Origin: Topomyia yanbarensis
Taxonomy: Eukaryota > Arthropoda > Insecta > Diptera > Culicidae
DNA length: 64,000 nt
Reading direction: 5' to 3'
NCBI RefSeq assembly: GCF_030247195.1
Contig: NC_080671.1
Span: forward strand, 85,868,370 to 85,932,369
The notes under the pieces are model-generated. The model was not told the DNA's origin and ran no database searches. It saw only the letters and a program-made list of their open reading frames with translations. The first letter of the stretch is position 1. Each line of letters opens with the position of its first letter. The position numbers and the translations under genes are program-made. Shown here one piece after another: positions 24,340 to 35,869 of this stretch.

Positions 24340-24858
24340 CTTTGCTTGGATTTTGAACTAGCAAGATATGAACACGTTTCCTACCTGTGTGTAAATGTTT
24401 ATTGATCGTTCTTCACGCTGCTGTACGAAGCTAAACTTTAACTGTATCAATTTTGTCGGCTATTTTCGGCAAATTTAGGACTAAGAGAAACGAAAGCAGT
24501 GGTATTGAAAGACGAATAGGTAGTCTAGATCGAATCAGTAATAAACTTAGGACGGAAAACTAGGACTAGACAGGCTCATACGAGTATGATCGAAAGCAAA
24601 TGTGAATAATCCTTTGCCTTCTGCTGGAAGGTGTTGGGCGTTCAACCCAAGTCTACCGCAAAGTTGCTGATAGAACATAACTGATCATCATGTTCACCGC
24701 CGACGCCCAAATCCTCACAAATCCTCTCCTAGACCGACCATACAATCATTCGTTGCTTGGATTTTGAAAGAGCAACATGTAGAATGGTTGGGCACGTCAC
24801 CTAGCTATGTACAAATTTTAACGGGCGCTCCTCACTCTGCTGTCAAAGGTTAAAGTTT
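24340..24858 (+). repeat. Direct duplication of about 105 bp
   Basis: TTGCTTGGATTTTGAA near 24342 recurs near 24753, and both copies continue through a CACCTA/TACCTG word, CAAATTTTAACGGGCGCTCC-like sequence and GCTGTCAAAGGTTAAA-like sequence. Identity is about 75% by eye. Probably an interspersed repeat rather than a local duplication. Confidence 0.6.
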
Positions 24859-25190
24859 ACACACACGAATGATACTTTGTTTCATTGATCTAGTGGTTTA
24901 ATTGTAAATCTGTAAATGGTAAAATTATATCCGATTGATGACCTATATCAATCATGTCAGAAGTCTGCACCATCCAACGATCTTCGAATCCAGCGAATTA
25001 CCCATCAAAACCAACGCCAACATCAAAGGTTCTTTTTAGATCCACCGTAATTATCATAAGGAAATTTTAAAAATTCCCATTTAAATATGATTCCGTTGAG
25101 TATCGTTAGATTTGAATTAACAAGTGTAATCACGACGTTCCGGTTATGTCAGAGATATTACCCAGCCATCTTTTTTGCTTTGATTTGGTA

Positions 25191-25806
25191 AGGGGCCGTC
25201 CATATACCCCGTAGACAGTTTAGGGGAGGGTGGGGTTTTCGGCAAAGTTCACGCTTGTCCATGGAGACGGGAGTGGGAGTATAAGAATTGTCCACAAGGA
25301 CTCTTGATTACTTTTTCCTTTTTTGGAATGAAGAAAAAAATTGCACCATCATCGGCATAAGCGCTTGTTTTTTTTTTCTTCGAATTTTTTTCCAAAAGTA
25401 AGAAACTATTTGAAAAAATGCTGTTAACTGACATCACACAATTTTGCTCTCAGAAATATTTGATCCAATCAGCTGTGATTTCTTCAATTACATTTTTGGA
25501 TTTGATATCTTATTACATGACTAAATTTAACAATTCATAGGTTACTTCCATTTTGTGTTATGGATGCTATGTTACGATGACTGAAAAAATGTGTTTTTCA
25601 GACACTAAAAAACTTTTTAAACTAATAGTCCAGGACACTGGAGAAATCCATAATTTCCTGTCATTTAAAGTTCATTTATGAAATGTCCACGTGCACATCG
25701 TGGGTAGGCGGTAGGGGTACAGAGATTGTCCTTGCTTGTCCACGGAGGGGGAGATGGGGGTCAAATACCAGGGCATTTCTGTCCACATAGTATATGAACG
25801 GCCCCT
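25191..25806. mobile_element. 616-bp MITE-like element
   Basis: AGGGGCCGTCCATATACC at the left pairs with AGGGGCCGTTCATATACT read inward from 25806. Both ends are followed by purine-rich GGGGAGGG-type and GTCCAC words. No ORF inside is supported. Confidence 0.7.
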
Positions 25807-26261
25807 GAGTAGTCATGCGATTTGATTTGTTTGAATTCTTATAAATTAAAATGGAGTAATTCTGGAATTTGTTTTCCTGTGCCTTAAAAAACAATGTTTT
25901 TCCTTTATTTTGATGACGGCTCGAAGCAATATAGTATAAATAGGTATGGCAGATATCACGGTTTGCTAACGTTGGAAGCCAAAAATTCGTAAACAATCCA
26001 GAAGCACAACGGGACGTCATAGCGTTCACACGATTCAATGGAAATGGAACGAACGGTATGACAAAAGCAAGTCGATTTACTATCACCACCACTAACTAAT
26101 CACTCATGTAAGATTCGTTTTACGAATACCAAAATGCCATCTTAGCCACCATCATCATCTGACAAGGTCAAAAAAGTAGACAATTGTTTTGAGTTGATGA
26201 CGACTATGAGTCGAAGTGTGATACCTTTGAAACAGATCGAAAAATAAATATTAGTATAGGG

Positions 26262-26400
26262 TTGGCATCCCAGAAACAAAATATTCCGCTCTGCTGGCTG
26301 GATTGGAACCTAGCTTCAACAGAGACTCCGGTGTTAACGCTTTACTGTATACTGCAGCACAGTTCTGGTTGGAGAACTGACACTATGCATGAGAAATAAA
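26262..26400 (-). mobile_element. tRNA-related SINE
   Basis: The minus strand contains GTTAACACCGGAGTCTC followed by GGTTCCAATCC (B-box-like). The A box is poor, so this is a weaker call than the SINE at 20750. Confidence 0.45.
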
Positions 26401-26499
26401 ACGGGTATTGAAACATCTCAGACGGCCAGTTCGACTGTCTGCTCTTGAAAGATATTTTTTGCAGGTAATTCTCTTATTTCACTATGGTTCAGATGTGGA

Positions 26500-27065
26500 G
26501 AGACGTGGAGAATTCATGATCGCGTGGGAACGAGCGTTTATATGTTCGCGCTTGAGACCGCGTTTTTAAATTTGTAGGTACTAAAACGTTCAATTAATTT
26601 TCGGGGCATTTTCATGTATGCGAGATCACGCGTACGTGGATTAACATGATCACGTGGAAGTTTATTTGTCGCGTGTGGTAGTCTGTATATAAGTTCACGT
26701 TGATAAATTCAATAGTGTAATCGTATGGTAATTTTCATTTTCTCGTTTATAAAGTGAAAGTGCTAACGAGTTGATTTGATCACCGAAGCGTTTTTATCGC
26801 GGGCGTTAACGTGTTTGATTGCGTGGGCGTTTTCAGTACGCCTATGCTAGCGTTTGTATAGCTTTGCGTGTTCGAATTCGTTTATATAAATGTGTATGCT
26901 TGTTCCTGCCAACCGTCATTTTGATGTTTGATTCTGACTGTACGGTTCAGATGAAGGAAGAAAATGAGCTGCTCATCTCACTGGAGACTCCAACTACGAT
27001 GGCCTAACACTTGTTGTCCAGTTTTTATACGTCCCGTAATTTAGAGTGGGAGTTCCCGTAATTCG
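26500..27065 (+). repeat. CGTTTGT-type repeat, copy at 26.5 kb
   Basis: It contains TTCGCGCTTGAGACCGCGTT, ACTAAAACGTTCA, GTATGCGAGATCACG and, near the end, TACGGTTCAGATG, words that recur in order at 35.9-36.6 and 38.6-39.4 kb. No ORF supported. Confidence 0.7.
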
Positions 27066-27454
27066 TAATTGTTAAGGGGAGCGTCTGGTATAAAGTGCTC
27101 AAACCGAAAGTTTTGTTTTACTATTTTGAAGGCAAAACAACAATGGATCTTTTGTGTAATATCAAGAACTATTTATATATTCATTGTGCATGAAAAAAAA
27201 TTCTCGGTCATGCACAGCCACACATGTGAGCGTTCCAAGAGTAGCCCTCCAACCATTTCCAAGTCGAGGAGCGCCGCGGCGAATACGATAACTTTTGATA
27301 AAATTATCTGACATATGAAATTCAATAAGATTTGTAAAGCTTACACTTGTAGTTACTCGATGAACTAAAAATGGAAAAAAAAAAAGTTCGAGTTCCGGAA
27401 AATGGCTTCATGAAAACCGTAAAATCTCATATTTTCCTGTAAAATTCGCTCTTT

Positions 27455-29315
27455 TTGCCTTTCTCATACAAAGAAAGGCTATGCAATCACTGTAAAAATC
27501 GACTTTTTAACCGAGGCCCGGAGGGCCGAGTGTCAAACACCATTCGATTCAGTTCGTCGAGATCGGCAAATGTCTGTGTGTGTATGTATGTGTGTGTATG
27601 TGTAAGTATGTGTGTGTGTGTGTGTCATTTAAACTCACACAATTTTCTCAGAGATGGCTGAACCGATTTTCGCAAATTTTCAAATAGTTTCATCTGAAAG
27701 GTATAGCGCTCCCATAAGCTGCTATTGAATTTTTAGCTGATCCGACTTCCGGTTCCGGAGTTACGGGTTGAAGAGTGCGGTCACACAGCAAATTCCCATA
27801 TAAACTGGTACCACCATGATGTTCAAATGATGTAAAACATATTAAAATAGATGTAACATTACTCTAGTTTGCGGGTCTGGATCACTAATGATCAATCAAA
27901 GCAGCTTTGACCACATTGGCCACCTATGACGGTTCATGACGCCCCCGGGGAACCCGCCAAGTTCCTAAGCTAATATCACACCTATTCCCCAACGAATTCT
28001 CTACCGATTTTTACAAACTTGATTTCAAATGAAACATACAGTAATACCATTGACTGCTACTGAATTTCATTCGGTTCTGACTCTTACTTCCGGAGTTACA
28101 GGGGTGTTAGTAAGGATACACTGGAATTTCCCATATAAATCGGTACAATCGTAATACCTCAGAGGCTAAAAACTATTGAAATGGTCACCAAATTACTTCT
28201 AATCGCAGATCTAGATCACTTGCCAATCAAACATTCTTTGAATATATTGTCCGCTATCGACGATTCCGGAAGTCCGGAATTCCAGGCATATTCCACAATT
28301 AAAGTCACATCGGTTCTTCGGTGATGACTGAACCGATTTTCTCAAACCAAGTCTCAAATGGAAGGCAAAATATGCAGTTGAGCATTGCGTTGCCGCCCCT
28401 ACCCCCCCCCCCCGCCTTGCCCTTACACCACCCTCCTTCATCACTCCCCTCCCCTTGGACCACCCTTACGCCCGCATTTCCTTCATCCGCCCCGTATACC
28501 GAAATAAGATGAAGGATTTCTGACGCATCCGCCACTCCCACTTTACTAACCCCCATTTTTACAAACTAAGATTCAAATGAAAGGTATAATATTCCCATAG
28601 GTTGCTATTGAATTTTATTTTCAACCGACATCTTGTTCCGGATTACGAGTTGAAGAGTATGGTTACAAAACAAAATTTGTTGTCCACATGGGTTTCCCGG
28701 AATTTTCTGAACCGATTTTGACAAACTTGATTTTAAATGAAATGTCCATCAGCTGATGTTGAATTTTGTGTGGATCCGTGTTCTGGTTCCTGAATTACAG
28801 GGTCATACATACGATCACGCAGCAAATCCCGATTCTAACAAATTCTGCGATGAATGTAAAAAGGTGAAATTTTTTCCAAAATGTGAACACAACTGTTGAA
28901 TTTGTAGATCTAGGTCACCAACAGTCATTCAAAGTCTCTTTGGCCACACTGGCCACCATCGGCGGATCCGGAAGCATCCAAATTCAGAATAACGGTTATA
29001 TTGGTTTCTCGAAAATGGCTAGATCGATTTGATCAACTTAGTCTCAAATGAAAGGTGTTGCGTCCCCGGAAACTGATATTAAATTCCATCTCCATCCGAC
29101 TTCCGGCTCCGGAGTTACGGGTTGTAAAGTGCGATCACATAGAAAACTCCGATTCAAACCGATACCGCGATGAATGCAAAAAGGTGCTCTTATATATACT
29201 TGCCAAGTATAATAAGAGTGAAAGACATTTCCATGATGTTATATTGTTCGAACCTGCTATTAAATCATAGTTTGGAGAAATGAGAAAGGCACAATTGCAC
29301 CTCTAGGTGGATTAA
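27455..29315 (+). mobile_element. Multi-unit mosquito repeat with GT tract
   Basis: It starts GCCTTTCTCATACAAAGAAA and ends near ATGAGAAAGGCACAATTGC then TAGGTGGATTAAAACAGG, so the ends carry inverted CCTTTCTCAT. After a (GT)n tract (27575-27628) come about five degenerate units of roughly 330 bp, each with CTGAACCGATTTT, TCAAATGAAAGGT, a CTATTGAATTT word and CGACTTCCGGTTCCGGAGTT. One unit (about 28395-28560) is interrupted by a C-rich insertion. Non-coding as far as I can see. Confidence 0.75.
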
Positions 29316-29319
29316 AACA

Positions 29320-29990
29320 GGTTTTTCTTCTAAGTAATAGGGAGATTAAAAATTTATATGGTTTTCTGTGGTTCATCGACAGGCTACACATATTGTGCAT
29401 TCTCGTAAAAATAAAATCAAGACAATTCGTTGATTATGTTTTGAGTTACCGAGTTCACCAATTTGAAAAACGCAGTTTCGAGAAAAACGCTACTAAAGGG
29501 TGTCCCACATCAAATTGCATCGCGGAAAAAACGCTGTAGAAAATGACCCATTGGGTATTTTCTCTTGAACATTTGGGTAGAAGTAGTTTAGAGTGTATTG
29601 TGTTATAGCAAAAACACGCGAGGAATGCGTGGCTGTTTAAAACAAAAGAAGTTCACCTGGTCACCGATTGCGGGAGACTCTTCTAGGGGTTCAATACTAA
29701 CAATTAAGCGGATAAAAAAGAACTCGATTTTTTGCCCACTACACCAGGCATGTCAATTTAAAAAAAATGTCAAATGAGTTTTTTTACCTACGTCAAAATT
29801 AATGCTGAACACAAGTATTGCGTTGGTTTTTCGACATTTTTGTTTCTGAAACTTACACGGACATCAACATGAAACATGCGCTTGGGGGCACGATAGGTCG
29901 TTTGGGGGCATTACAGGTTAATACTATAATGTAAATTTGATTTATTTTGAAAGGAAAATTGTGCGTATTTTGCGGGAAAGACGCCAAAAC
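29320..29990. other. No gene seen
   Basis: A terminus-like AAAGGGTGTCCCACATC lies at about 29497 and may be one end of a Tc1/mariner-type relic; its partner was not found. GCACGATAGGTC at 29888 has an inverted partner near 30613. Confidence 0.4.
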
Positions 29991-30004
29991 GGAGAAAAGA
30001 GGAA

Positions 30005-30160
30005 ATAAAGAACGCAACTGCTTCTGTTCAAGATGGCACCAGTATTCGATCAGCCTCTAAACAATTGAAGGTTCCGTGCGAAACATTTCGTGCTCATATG
30101 AAACGAAATGGTTCGTCACCAATGAAAGTGCTTCAGACATTTCGCATGAGTAAACAATAT
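30005..30160 (+). pseudogene. HTH-psq transposase fragment (pogo-like)
   Basis: The frame reads EEIKNATASVQDGTSIRSAS then KQLKVPCETFRAHMKRNG, which is the shape of a pipsqueak-type helix-turn-helix at the N-terminus of pogo/Tigger transposases. The rest of the transposase is missing. Inverted GCACGATAGGTC / GTACGATAGGTC words at about 29888 and 30613 could be its ends. Confidence 0.45.
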
Positions 30161-31117
30161 AATAATTTAAGGTTTTGTTGAAGTGGATAATCGAAAAAAG
30201 CATAAACAAAAAAGAGAAGGAAAAGAAATCTAAAAAAATGCTCTAAACCACAAACGAGGACGTCACGCAACTAAGCAACCACGTAAGCCGCAATGAACAA
30301 CTTCAATTCCACACTCTGGCGGCGACGACGACACCGAAGAAGTCATTTGCAAGTACAAAATCAGACACATATGCTGAAACAAAATGTTTTTTCAACATTT
30401 CTTTCGGTGGTTTCATGTTTTTTCACATCATTTGCCACTTCCTCATTTTCTTAACTGCACGACGTCAATGGATTGCATTTATTATTTGTGTCAAGAATTT
30501 GTAAGTAATCTGCAATATTCAAACTCTTCAAATAAAATAGTAGAACCGCTGATTTTTTAGGCGCGTACATTTTTTTATTCAACCTTGAATATAGTGACCT
30601 ATCGTACCTTCCGATTTTGAAAACATCGAAAAAAGGACTTTCGCCTTATTGGATTTAGCCATGCATAAAATCATTATTGCTAAAATGTTGATAGATGTAT
30701 AACCTTTTGCTTGTTTGTCAAAATCAGGCCAAAAATACCATCGCACGAGCTCGCCAAAAAAATGATATACCTGACCCCACTCTACTCTAATAAATAAAAA
30801 AGTTATTAACCTATTTTCGATTTTTTCCCATGTTTTTAACATAAATTTTGAAGGGAACGATAGTCAGACATTTTGCGAATATTTAATTTTTTTAAGTAGA
30901 TCGTTCGGAATCGTGGTGGTCAGTTGAAAAAAGAACGATAAAAACGCGCTTGCGCCTCGAGCGCCCCAAACCTCGAGAGGTATCAACATGTTTGGGCCTT
31001 ATTTGAAACCCTCCGGTGGATAAGTAGGTTAAATCTAAGGGTATGTGAAAAAATGATTTTTTGAAAAAAGATTACCCTACTAGCCATTTAACCTTCTTTA
31101 GATGTAAACTTTTTAAA

Positions 31118-31236
31118 ACCCTCCCGAAGTCGCCCTTATGGCCCACTGAACGAGTAGCCGCTGGTGCCCTAAGACGATTTCGCTAGATTTTCAGAGGAGC
31201 ATGCACTCAGTGCACTAGCGCGACTTCCGGAAGGGT
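31118..31236 (+). mobile_element. Short MITE, copy 1 (119 bp)
   Basis: ACCCTCCCGAAGTCGC at the left pairs with GCGACTTCCGGAAGGGT at the right. The middle has CACTGAACGAG and CTAAGACGATTTCGCTAGAT. A second copy lies at 35729-35839 in the same orientation. Confidence 0.75.
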
Positions 31237-31244
31237 AACGAATA

Positions 31245-32156
31245 AGGTGTTAGCGGGTCATATTGACCCCGATTTCGAACTCAGTTTTAAGGCACATTTT
31301 CAACCAAATCTATATGAACTGGTACTTAAATTGTTTGTTAGAGTTTCAATTTTCAGTTTCTGGTAAATATTACCGTTTCGACCTGGTTGGTCAGTGGTAA
31401 TCGGTTCCGTATGAGGTCATGTTTGGCATCCATAGATGTATGCAGAACCGTCATCATAAATCACAGGTTTATTGACAGAATACTAATTATAAACAAACAA
31501 AACAAAAATTAGAATGTATATATTAAATTTGGACATGATACGACCGATCTTGGACTACGATTCCGGAAGATCTGGAACATCCGTATAACTGTCTACTTTT
31601 ACGGATGTTTCGGATCTTCCGGATGATTTTCACGTAGAATCCAGGATCAGTATTTGCATCAGAGTATCAATATCATTTTAGATGGGAGTTTATATAAACT
31701 TATAAACTTGCTAAATAAACTTGCTTGACAAATTACAAATTTTTGGGATCAGTTTCATTGATTGACCACATCGTCGCTTGATCAATATTATGAGAAATAC
31801 TATTGTACCACCTGAACCGGCATCGGAATCGCAATCCGGGACATCCAAGATCGGTCGTATCATGTCCAAATTTAATATATACATTCTCATTTTAGTTTTG
31901 TTTGTGTTTATAATTCGTATTCTGTCAATAAACCTGCGATTTATGTTGATGGCTCTGCATACGTCTATGGATGCCGAACATGACCTCATTCGGCACCGAT
32001 TCCCACAGACCAATCCGTTCAAAAACGGTAATATTTACCAGAAACTGAAAATTGAAACCCTAACAAAAAATTTCAGTATAAGTTCATACAGATTTGGTTG
32101 AAAATGTGTCTTAAAACTAAGTTCGAAATCGGGGTCAATATGACCCGCCAGCACCT
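31245..32156. mobile_element. 912-bp foldback, about 310-bp arms, TA duplication
   Basis: The ends read AGGTGTTAGCGGGTCATATT and AGGTGCTGGCGGGTCATATT (right end reverse-complemented), each flanked by TA. The arms match for about 310 bp at roughly 88-90% by eye. The terminal region itself includes GGGTCATATTGACCC, a small palindrome. ORFs in the arms on both strands are mirror images of each other and are not genes. Confidence 0.85.
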
Positions 32157-32158
32157 TA

Positions 32159-32411
32159 GGGACCATTCATAAATTACATAACGCTTTTAGGGGGGAGGGG
32201 GTACGACAAGTTGTGACATGTTGTGATATAGGGGGAGGGGGAGTAAGCTAGATCGTTACGTAACATGTTTTCAACGAATTCAATTTTTTTTTCAAAGAAT
32301 TTGTTACGTAATAGAAGAGGGGTTGGAGAAATTTGTGACAATTGGTTACATGGGGGGAGGGGGGAATCAATTTTGGGCAATTTTTGCGTTACGTAATTTA
32401 AGAATGGTCCC
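32159..32411. mobile_element. 253-bp MITE, GGGACCATTC ends
   Basis: GGGACCATTCATAAATTAC at the left pairs with GGGACCATTCTTAAATTAC from the right; both continue into GTAACG and G-rich AGGGGGAGGGG-type stretches. It lies directly against the foldback end at 32156. Confidence 0.8.
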
Positions 32412-32590
32412 ATTATTCGTAACTTTTTTGTACTGCCCTTCAGGAATGAGCTAAAATTTTGAACTCTATTGAAAATCATTGCTCTCCATGAAAGAGGAAA
32501 AGTCAAGAAATTCTTAACTTCTAGGTGCAAAACATAAAAAGTTATCGCATTTTGAAAGTTCATTTGGGGTCATATTGACCACAACACCTA
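32412..32590. other. Stray second terminus of the foldback family
   Basis: GGGGTCATATTGACCACAAC followed by ACCTA at 32566-32590 is, inverted, another AGGTGTT...GGTCA end like those at 31245 and 32156. It suggests a second related copy or a longer original element. Confidence 0.5.
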
Positions 32591-32594
32591 AAGA

Positions 32595-33620
32595 ATTACC
32601 ATATCGTGGGAATAGATATGCGTGAATGATCGCATTTGCGATAGGGTTTGAATTGTGGCGAAAAGTTCGTTCGTTTGTATGCAATGGTACGCATTCTTTT
32701 CTGCATGTGGGCGTTTGAATGTCACGTACGCTAGCGCGTGTGTACTTTCGTGTATATTAATGCGTTTCTATAACCGTATGATCGTTCTATATTTCTGCGT
32801 GCTTTTGAGTGTCGTCGAGGAAGAAACAGCCAAAGAAGAAATAACACATTTATTAGACATTTCTTGAGCGTTTTTTCTAAACATCATATCTGCAATGAGT
32901 TACTCTCTTTGTTTACTTTCTCTTCTGTTAATAATTCGGTCACTTTAACATTTATCCCTCAACTCTTTGCAGAATATGCTAGTTAAAACCATCGTCTTTC
33001 GATCTGTACTGTAAAATAAGTGAAAAGTGTTATAGTGACGCCGTAAAAATCGAAAGAAAAAGTAAACAAAGAGAGTGACTCATTGCAGATATGACGTTTT
33101 GAAAAAACGCTCAAGATTTATTCAGTAAAGGTTCGATGGCATAAGTGTCGTTTATACGATATATTATAGAAATATAAATACATCCATTCGGTCTGTCGGA
33201 GTTATTTGCCTTGATAAATGTATTTTAGCGGATCGCGAGTCTGATATTAGATTTTGAGTGTACTGCTCAGATTTTTAAACTGAAGGCATGATACAAGGGT
33301 GATAGGACCCAGGGGAAGGACTTCCGGTTCGCATGAACGACAGGGTTTGTATTGTTGCGAATGTTTCGAGCGTTTGTATATCATTGTGGCCGTTCATTTT
33401 ATTGCGCAGGAGTTTGTGTCGCGTATGCTAGCGCGTTTGGAATTTCACGTATACTAATGCATTTCTATAACCGTGTTGTCGTTTGAACATTCACGTGTGC
33501 TTTTGAGTGTCTCAGAAAAAGAAACACCAAAGAAAAAGACAACACATCAATTAGACATAATTTCAGTAAAGGTTGGGTGGACTTACGACACGTATGCTGC
33601 AATATATTAGAGAAAGACAT
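32595..33620 (+). repeat. CGTTTGT-type repeat, two units, one interrupted
   Basis: Two successive units share words such as GTACGCTAGCGCGTGTG / GTATGCTAGCGCGTTTG, TTCTATAACCGT, TGCTTTTGAGTGTC and AACACAT..ATTAGACAT. The first is split by the MITE at 32863-33115; the second shows the uninterrupted form. Confidence 0.7.
32863..33115. mobile_element. Palindromic MITE, copy 2 (253 bp) with ATTT duplication
   Basis: CTTGAGCGTTTTTTC is inverted at 33101-33115. ATTT flanks both sides (32859-32862, 33116-33119). The inner sequence matches copy 1 (9846-10106) in opposite orientation. The paralogous uninterrupted unit at 33550-33573 reads ATTAGACATAATTTCAG, the expected empty site. Confidence 0.82.
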
Positions 33621-33624
33621 TCGA

Positions 33625-34275
33625 TATTGAGAAAATAATGCGCAGAACGGGAAAAAAAAAATAAAATAACTGGAGAGAAAAGCCAGCTTGATTATTACAG
33701 TCGAGGTCTATTGAAAACATGGAAGTGTGTGTGGAAAGTTTTTATGCATCTTGATGAAACTTTCATTACCGAACAACCAACCCTCCTGATTACAACGTTG
33801 TTATTAGTTTCTAGCGACAACCACAGGTGCTACAGTAATTAATAAGCAGCTTCTAAATTAAACACACTTAACGAGCAGTAGGAATAAGGATAACGGTTAT
33901 TGGTTCTTTTTGATCACGTGCCTGTTGTGACTGTACAAATGCGCTTTGTTTGGTTTGTCAGTGTACTTTTTGTGCGACCTAACAGCAGATGTATCTTTAA
34001 CATCGTGGTGTTCAACGGGGTAAAAAAGAACCAAACAATGAATTCATCGTCACATGGTCAGAGAGTGCAATTGTTTAGCGCATTTCATTGGACTCCGACT
34101 TCACACAATATTATTCGATTTTCGAAACTATTAATAACATTGGCTTATTGATTAGAACTCGGAATCCAAGTAATTCAAAATAGATGTGATAAAAATAAGT
34201 TCGCTTGTGGCAACACTACACATTTCTGCTTGTTGCCAAAATCGGACCCAAACTGTAATTTATGCAAATTTGCTG
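33625..34275. other. No gene seen
   Basis: AT-rich; short ORFs look random. Confidence 0.45.
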
Positions 34276-34279
34276 AATT

Positions 34280-34990
34280 ATTAAATTGAAGCGAAAAATT
34301 GGGAGGCCAATAACACTGCGGCCCCACCAACCGAAGTCGGAGTCAGCCAGCCAGTCAGTCAGTCAGTTGGTGCGGTGTGCGGTCATCCACTCTCTCTTTC
34401 TTTCTCTCGTTATCGTTTTGCCCAGATCGGAACCCTTGGCCCGCCGGTGTGTGCCCTCTATTGTTAGTATGCTAACCGGACTATGCCGTACCAGATCAAT
34501 ATCGAGAACGGAAAGAAGCCCAATAAATTAATTTAAATACCGCATCCTCCAGTTATAAAATTATATGTTCTGTGGTTCTTCGTGTTTTCTTCCTCCATCT
34601 AGTCCGGGCTGGGGGCTTTGCGTTGTTGTTTGGTTTCCACCTTGTGGTTATCCGGGTCAAATTCTGGGTGTAATTTTCGCCGGCTACACTACCACCTACC
34701 AACCTTAAGCCTTTCCCTTCTCCTGGCCTACTGTTGCACAACGCACACTGTTGCTATTCGATCACCCGCGATAGATTACATGACCCGGACGTGGCTGGTT
34801 TGTGGTAGATTATACCGAAGAGAACATGAGAATTGTGTATGATTGGATTTGGCGTGCGAAGGAACACCGCAGACAGACCGCGACCGGGCGGGAAAGAACA
34901 ACAAGTGTTGTTAGTTCTGCCCTTTGGTTAATTAGACACCCGTCGCGAGCCCTCTGATTAGTCCGCAATGAGTCTGCAAAGTTCCTGTTG
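34280..34990. promoter_or_regulatory. GC-richer, apparently unique segment
   Basis: This is the only long part of 20-60 kb with little repeat character and raised GC. It contains a CAGCCAGCCAGTCAGTCAGT run with initiator-like TCAGT words, and a CTCTCTTTCTTTCTCTC (GAGA-type) tract. It could be a promoter, untranslated exon or enhancer of Star or of an unseen transcript. No protein was recognised on either strand. Confidence 0.3.
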
Positions 34991-35725
34991 GGAGGGGGTT
35001 TCTTCGATGGGATGTGATTGAATATACGCAGAAAAGAATTCAATTTGCTTAGTTGAAAAGAGTAAAACTGACGGATTGGAAAATTCAGCAGAACTGATTG
35101 AAGTTTCTGTTGTTGTAAATGGAAAATCTTCAGCTGGAACCTATTACACATCGTACCCTACAGAGGATTCCGAAGACCGATCAAGGTTCTCTCAGGTCAT
35201 AAAATTGACTCTACTTGGTATTTTTTCGCAGAATAAGGCTGGCTAGTTTCGGATGGTCAGGTGAAATGACACGGCATAATGTGAATGAATGTGCGTGGCG
35301 CTCGAGTAGCAGCGAGTCCAGACAATAAATTGGAATCGTGCTATCATCCCATGAACAACGTTGATTGATTGTTTAATGACGTGTCCGATCAGACCGGTTA
35401 ATGAGTTCAAGGTAGATCAGATGTGGTATACACAGGCGGGTCCAGCCCGATGGCAAAGGAATAAGGAATTCTATCTTTTTCTCGATCTAGAAAACACAAC
35501 TTCATGTGTAGTTAGTTAATAATTGGACAAATTAGACTGTCCTTACAGAAAATAACTACTGTTTAGAACTTTTTTTTTTCAAGGAGTCGATTTTGCATTT
35601 GATTCATTTGTTTTCGGGAGTTGTCCCACTAAAGCTGTAGAGCTAAGGTCTCGGAAGAGCTCCACGTCATAATCACTCACTACAATTGCAGACGAGACGG
35701 GAAATGTTACCTACTAAAACACTGC
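34991..35725. other. No gene seen
   Basis: Mixed unique and AT-rich sequence; no supported ORF. Confidence 0.4.
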
Positions 35726-35728
35726 TTA

Positions 35729-35839
35729 ACCCACTGGAAGTCGCGCAAATGGCTCACTGAACGAGCAGCCGCAGCTGCTCTAAGACGATTTCACTAGATT
35801 TTCATAGCAGCGTGCACTAGTGCGACTTCCGGACAGTTA
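35729..35839 (+). mobile_element. Short MITE, copy 2 (111 bp)
   Basis: CCCACTGGAAGTCGCGC at the left pairs partly with GCGACTTCCGGACAGTT at the right. The interior matches copy 1 at 31118-31236 at roughly 78% by eye. Confidence 0.7.
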
Positions 35840-35869
35840 GGGCCAATTTCATCGGGTTGTGATTCTAAA

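Noticed and set aside
28211..28556. Gly/Pro-rich ORFs on both strands
   Set aside because: Caused by a C-rich insertion inside a repeat unit.
27570..29210. CRISPR-like array
   Set aside because: Units are long, degenerate and contiguous, with no unique spacers; eukaryotic interspersed repeat.
31711..32101. Overlapping ORFs of about 105 residues on both strands
   Set aside because: Lie in the arm of the 912-bp foldback and mirror each other; no protein features.
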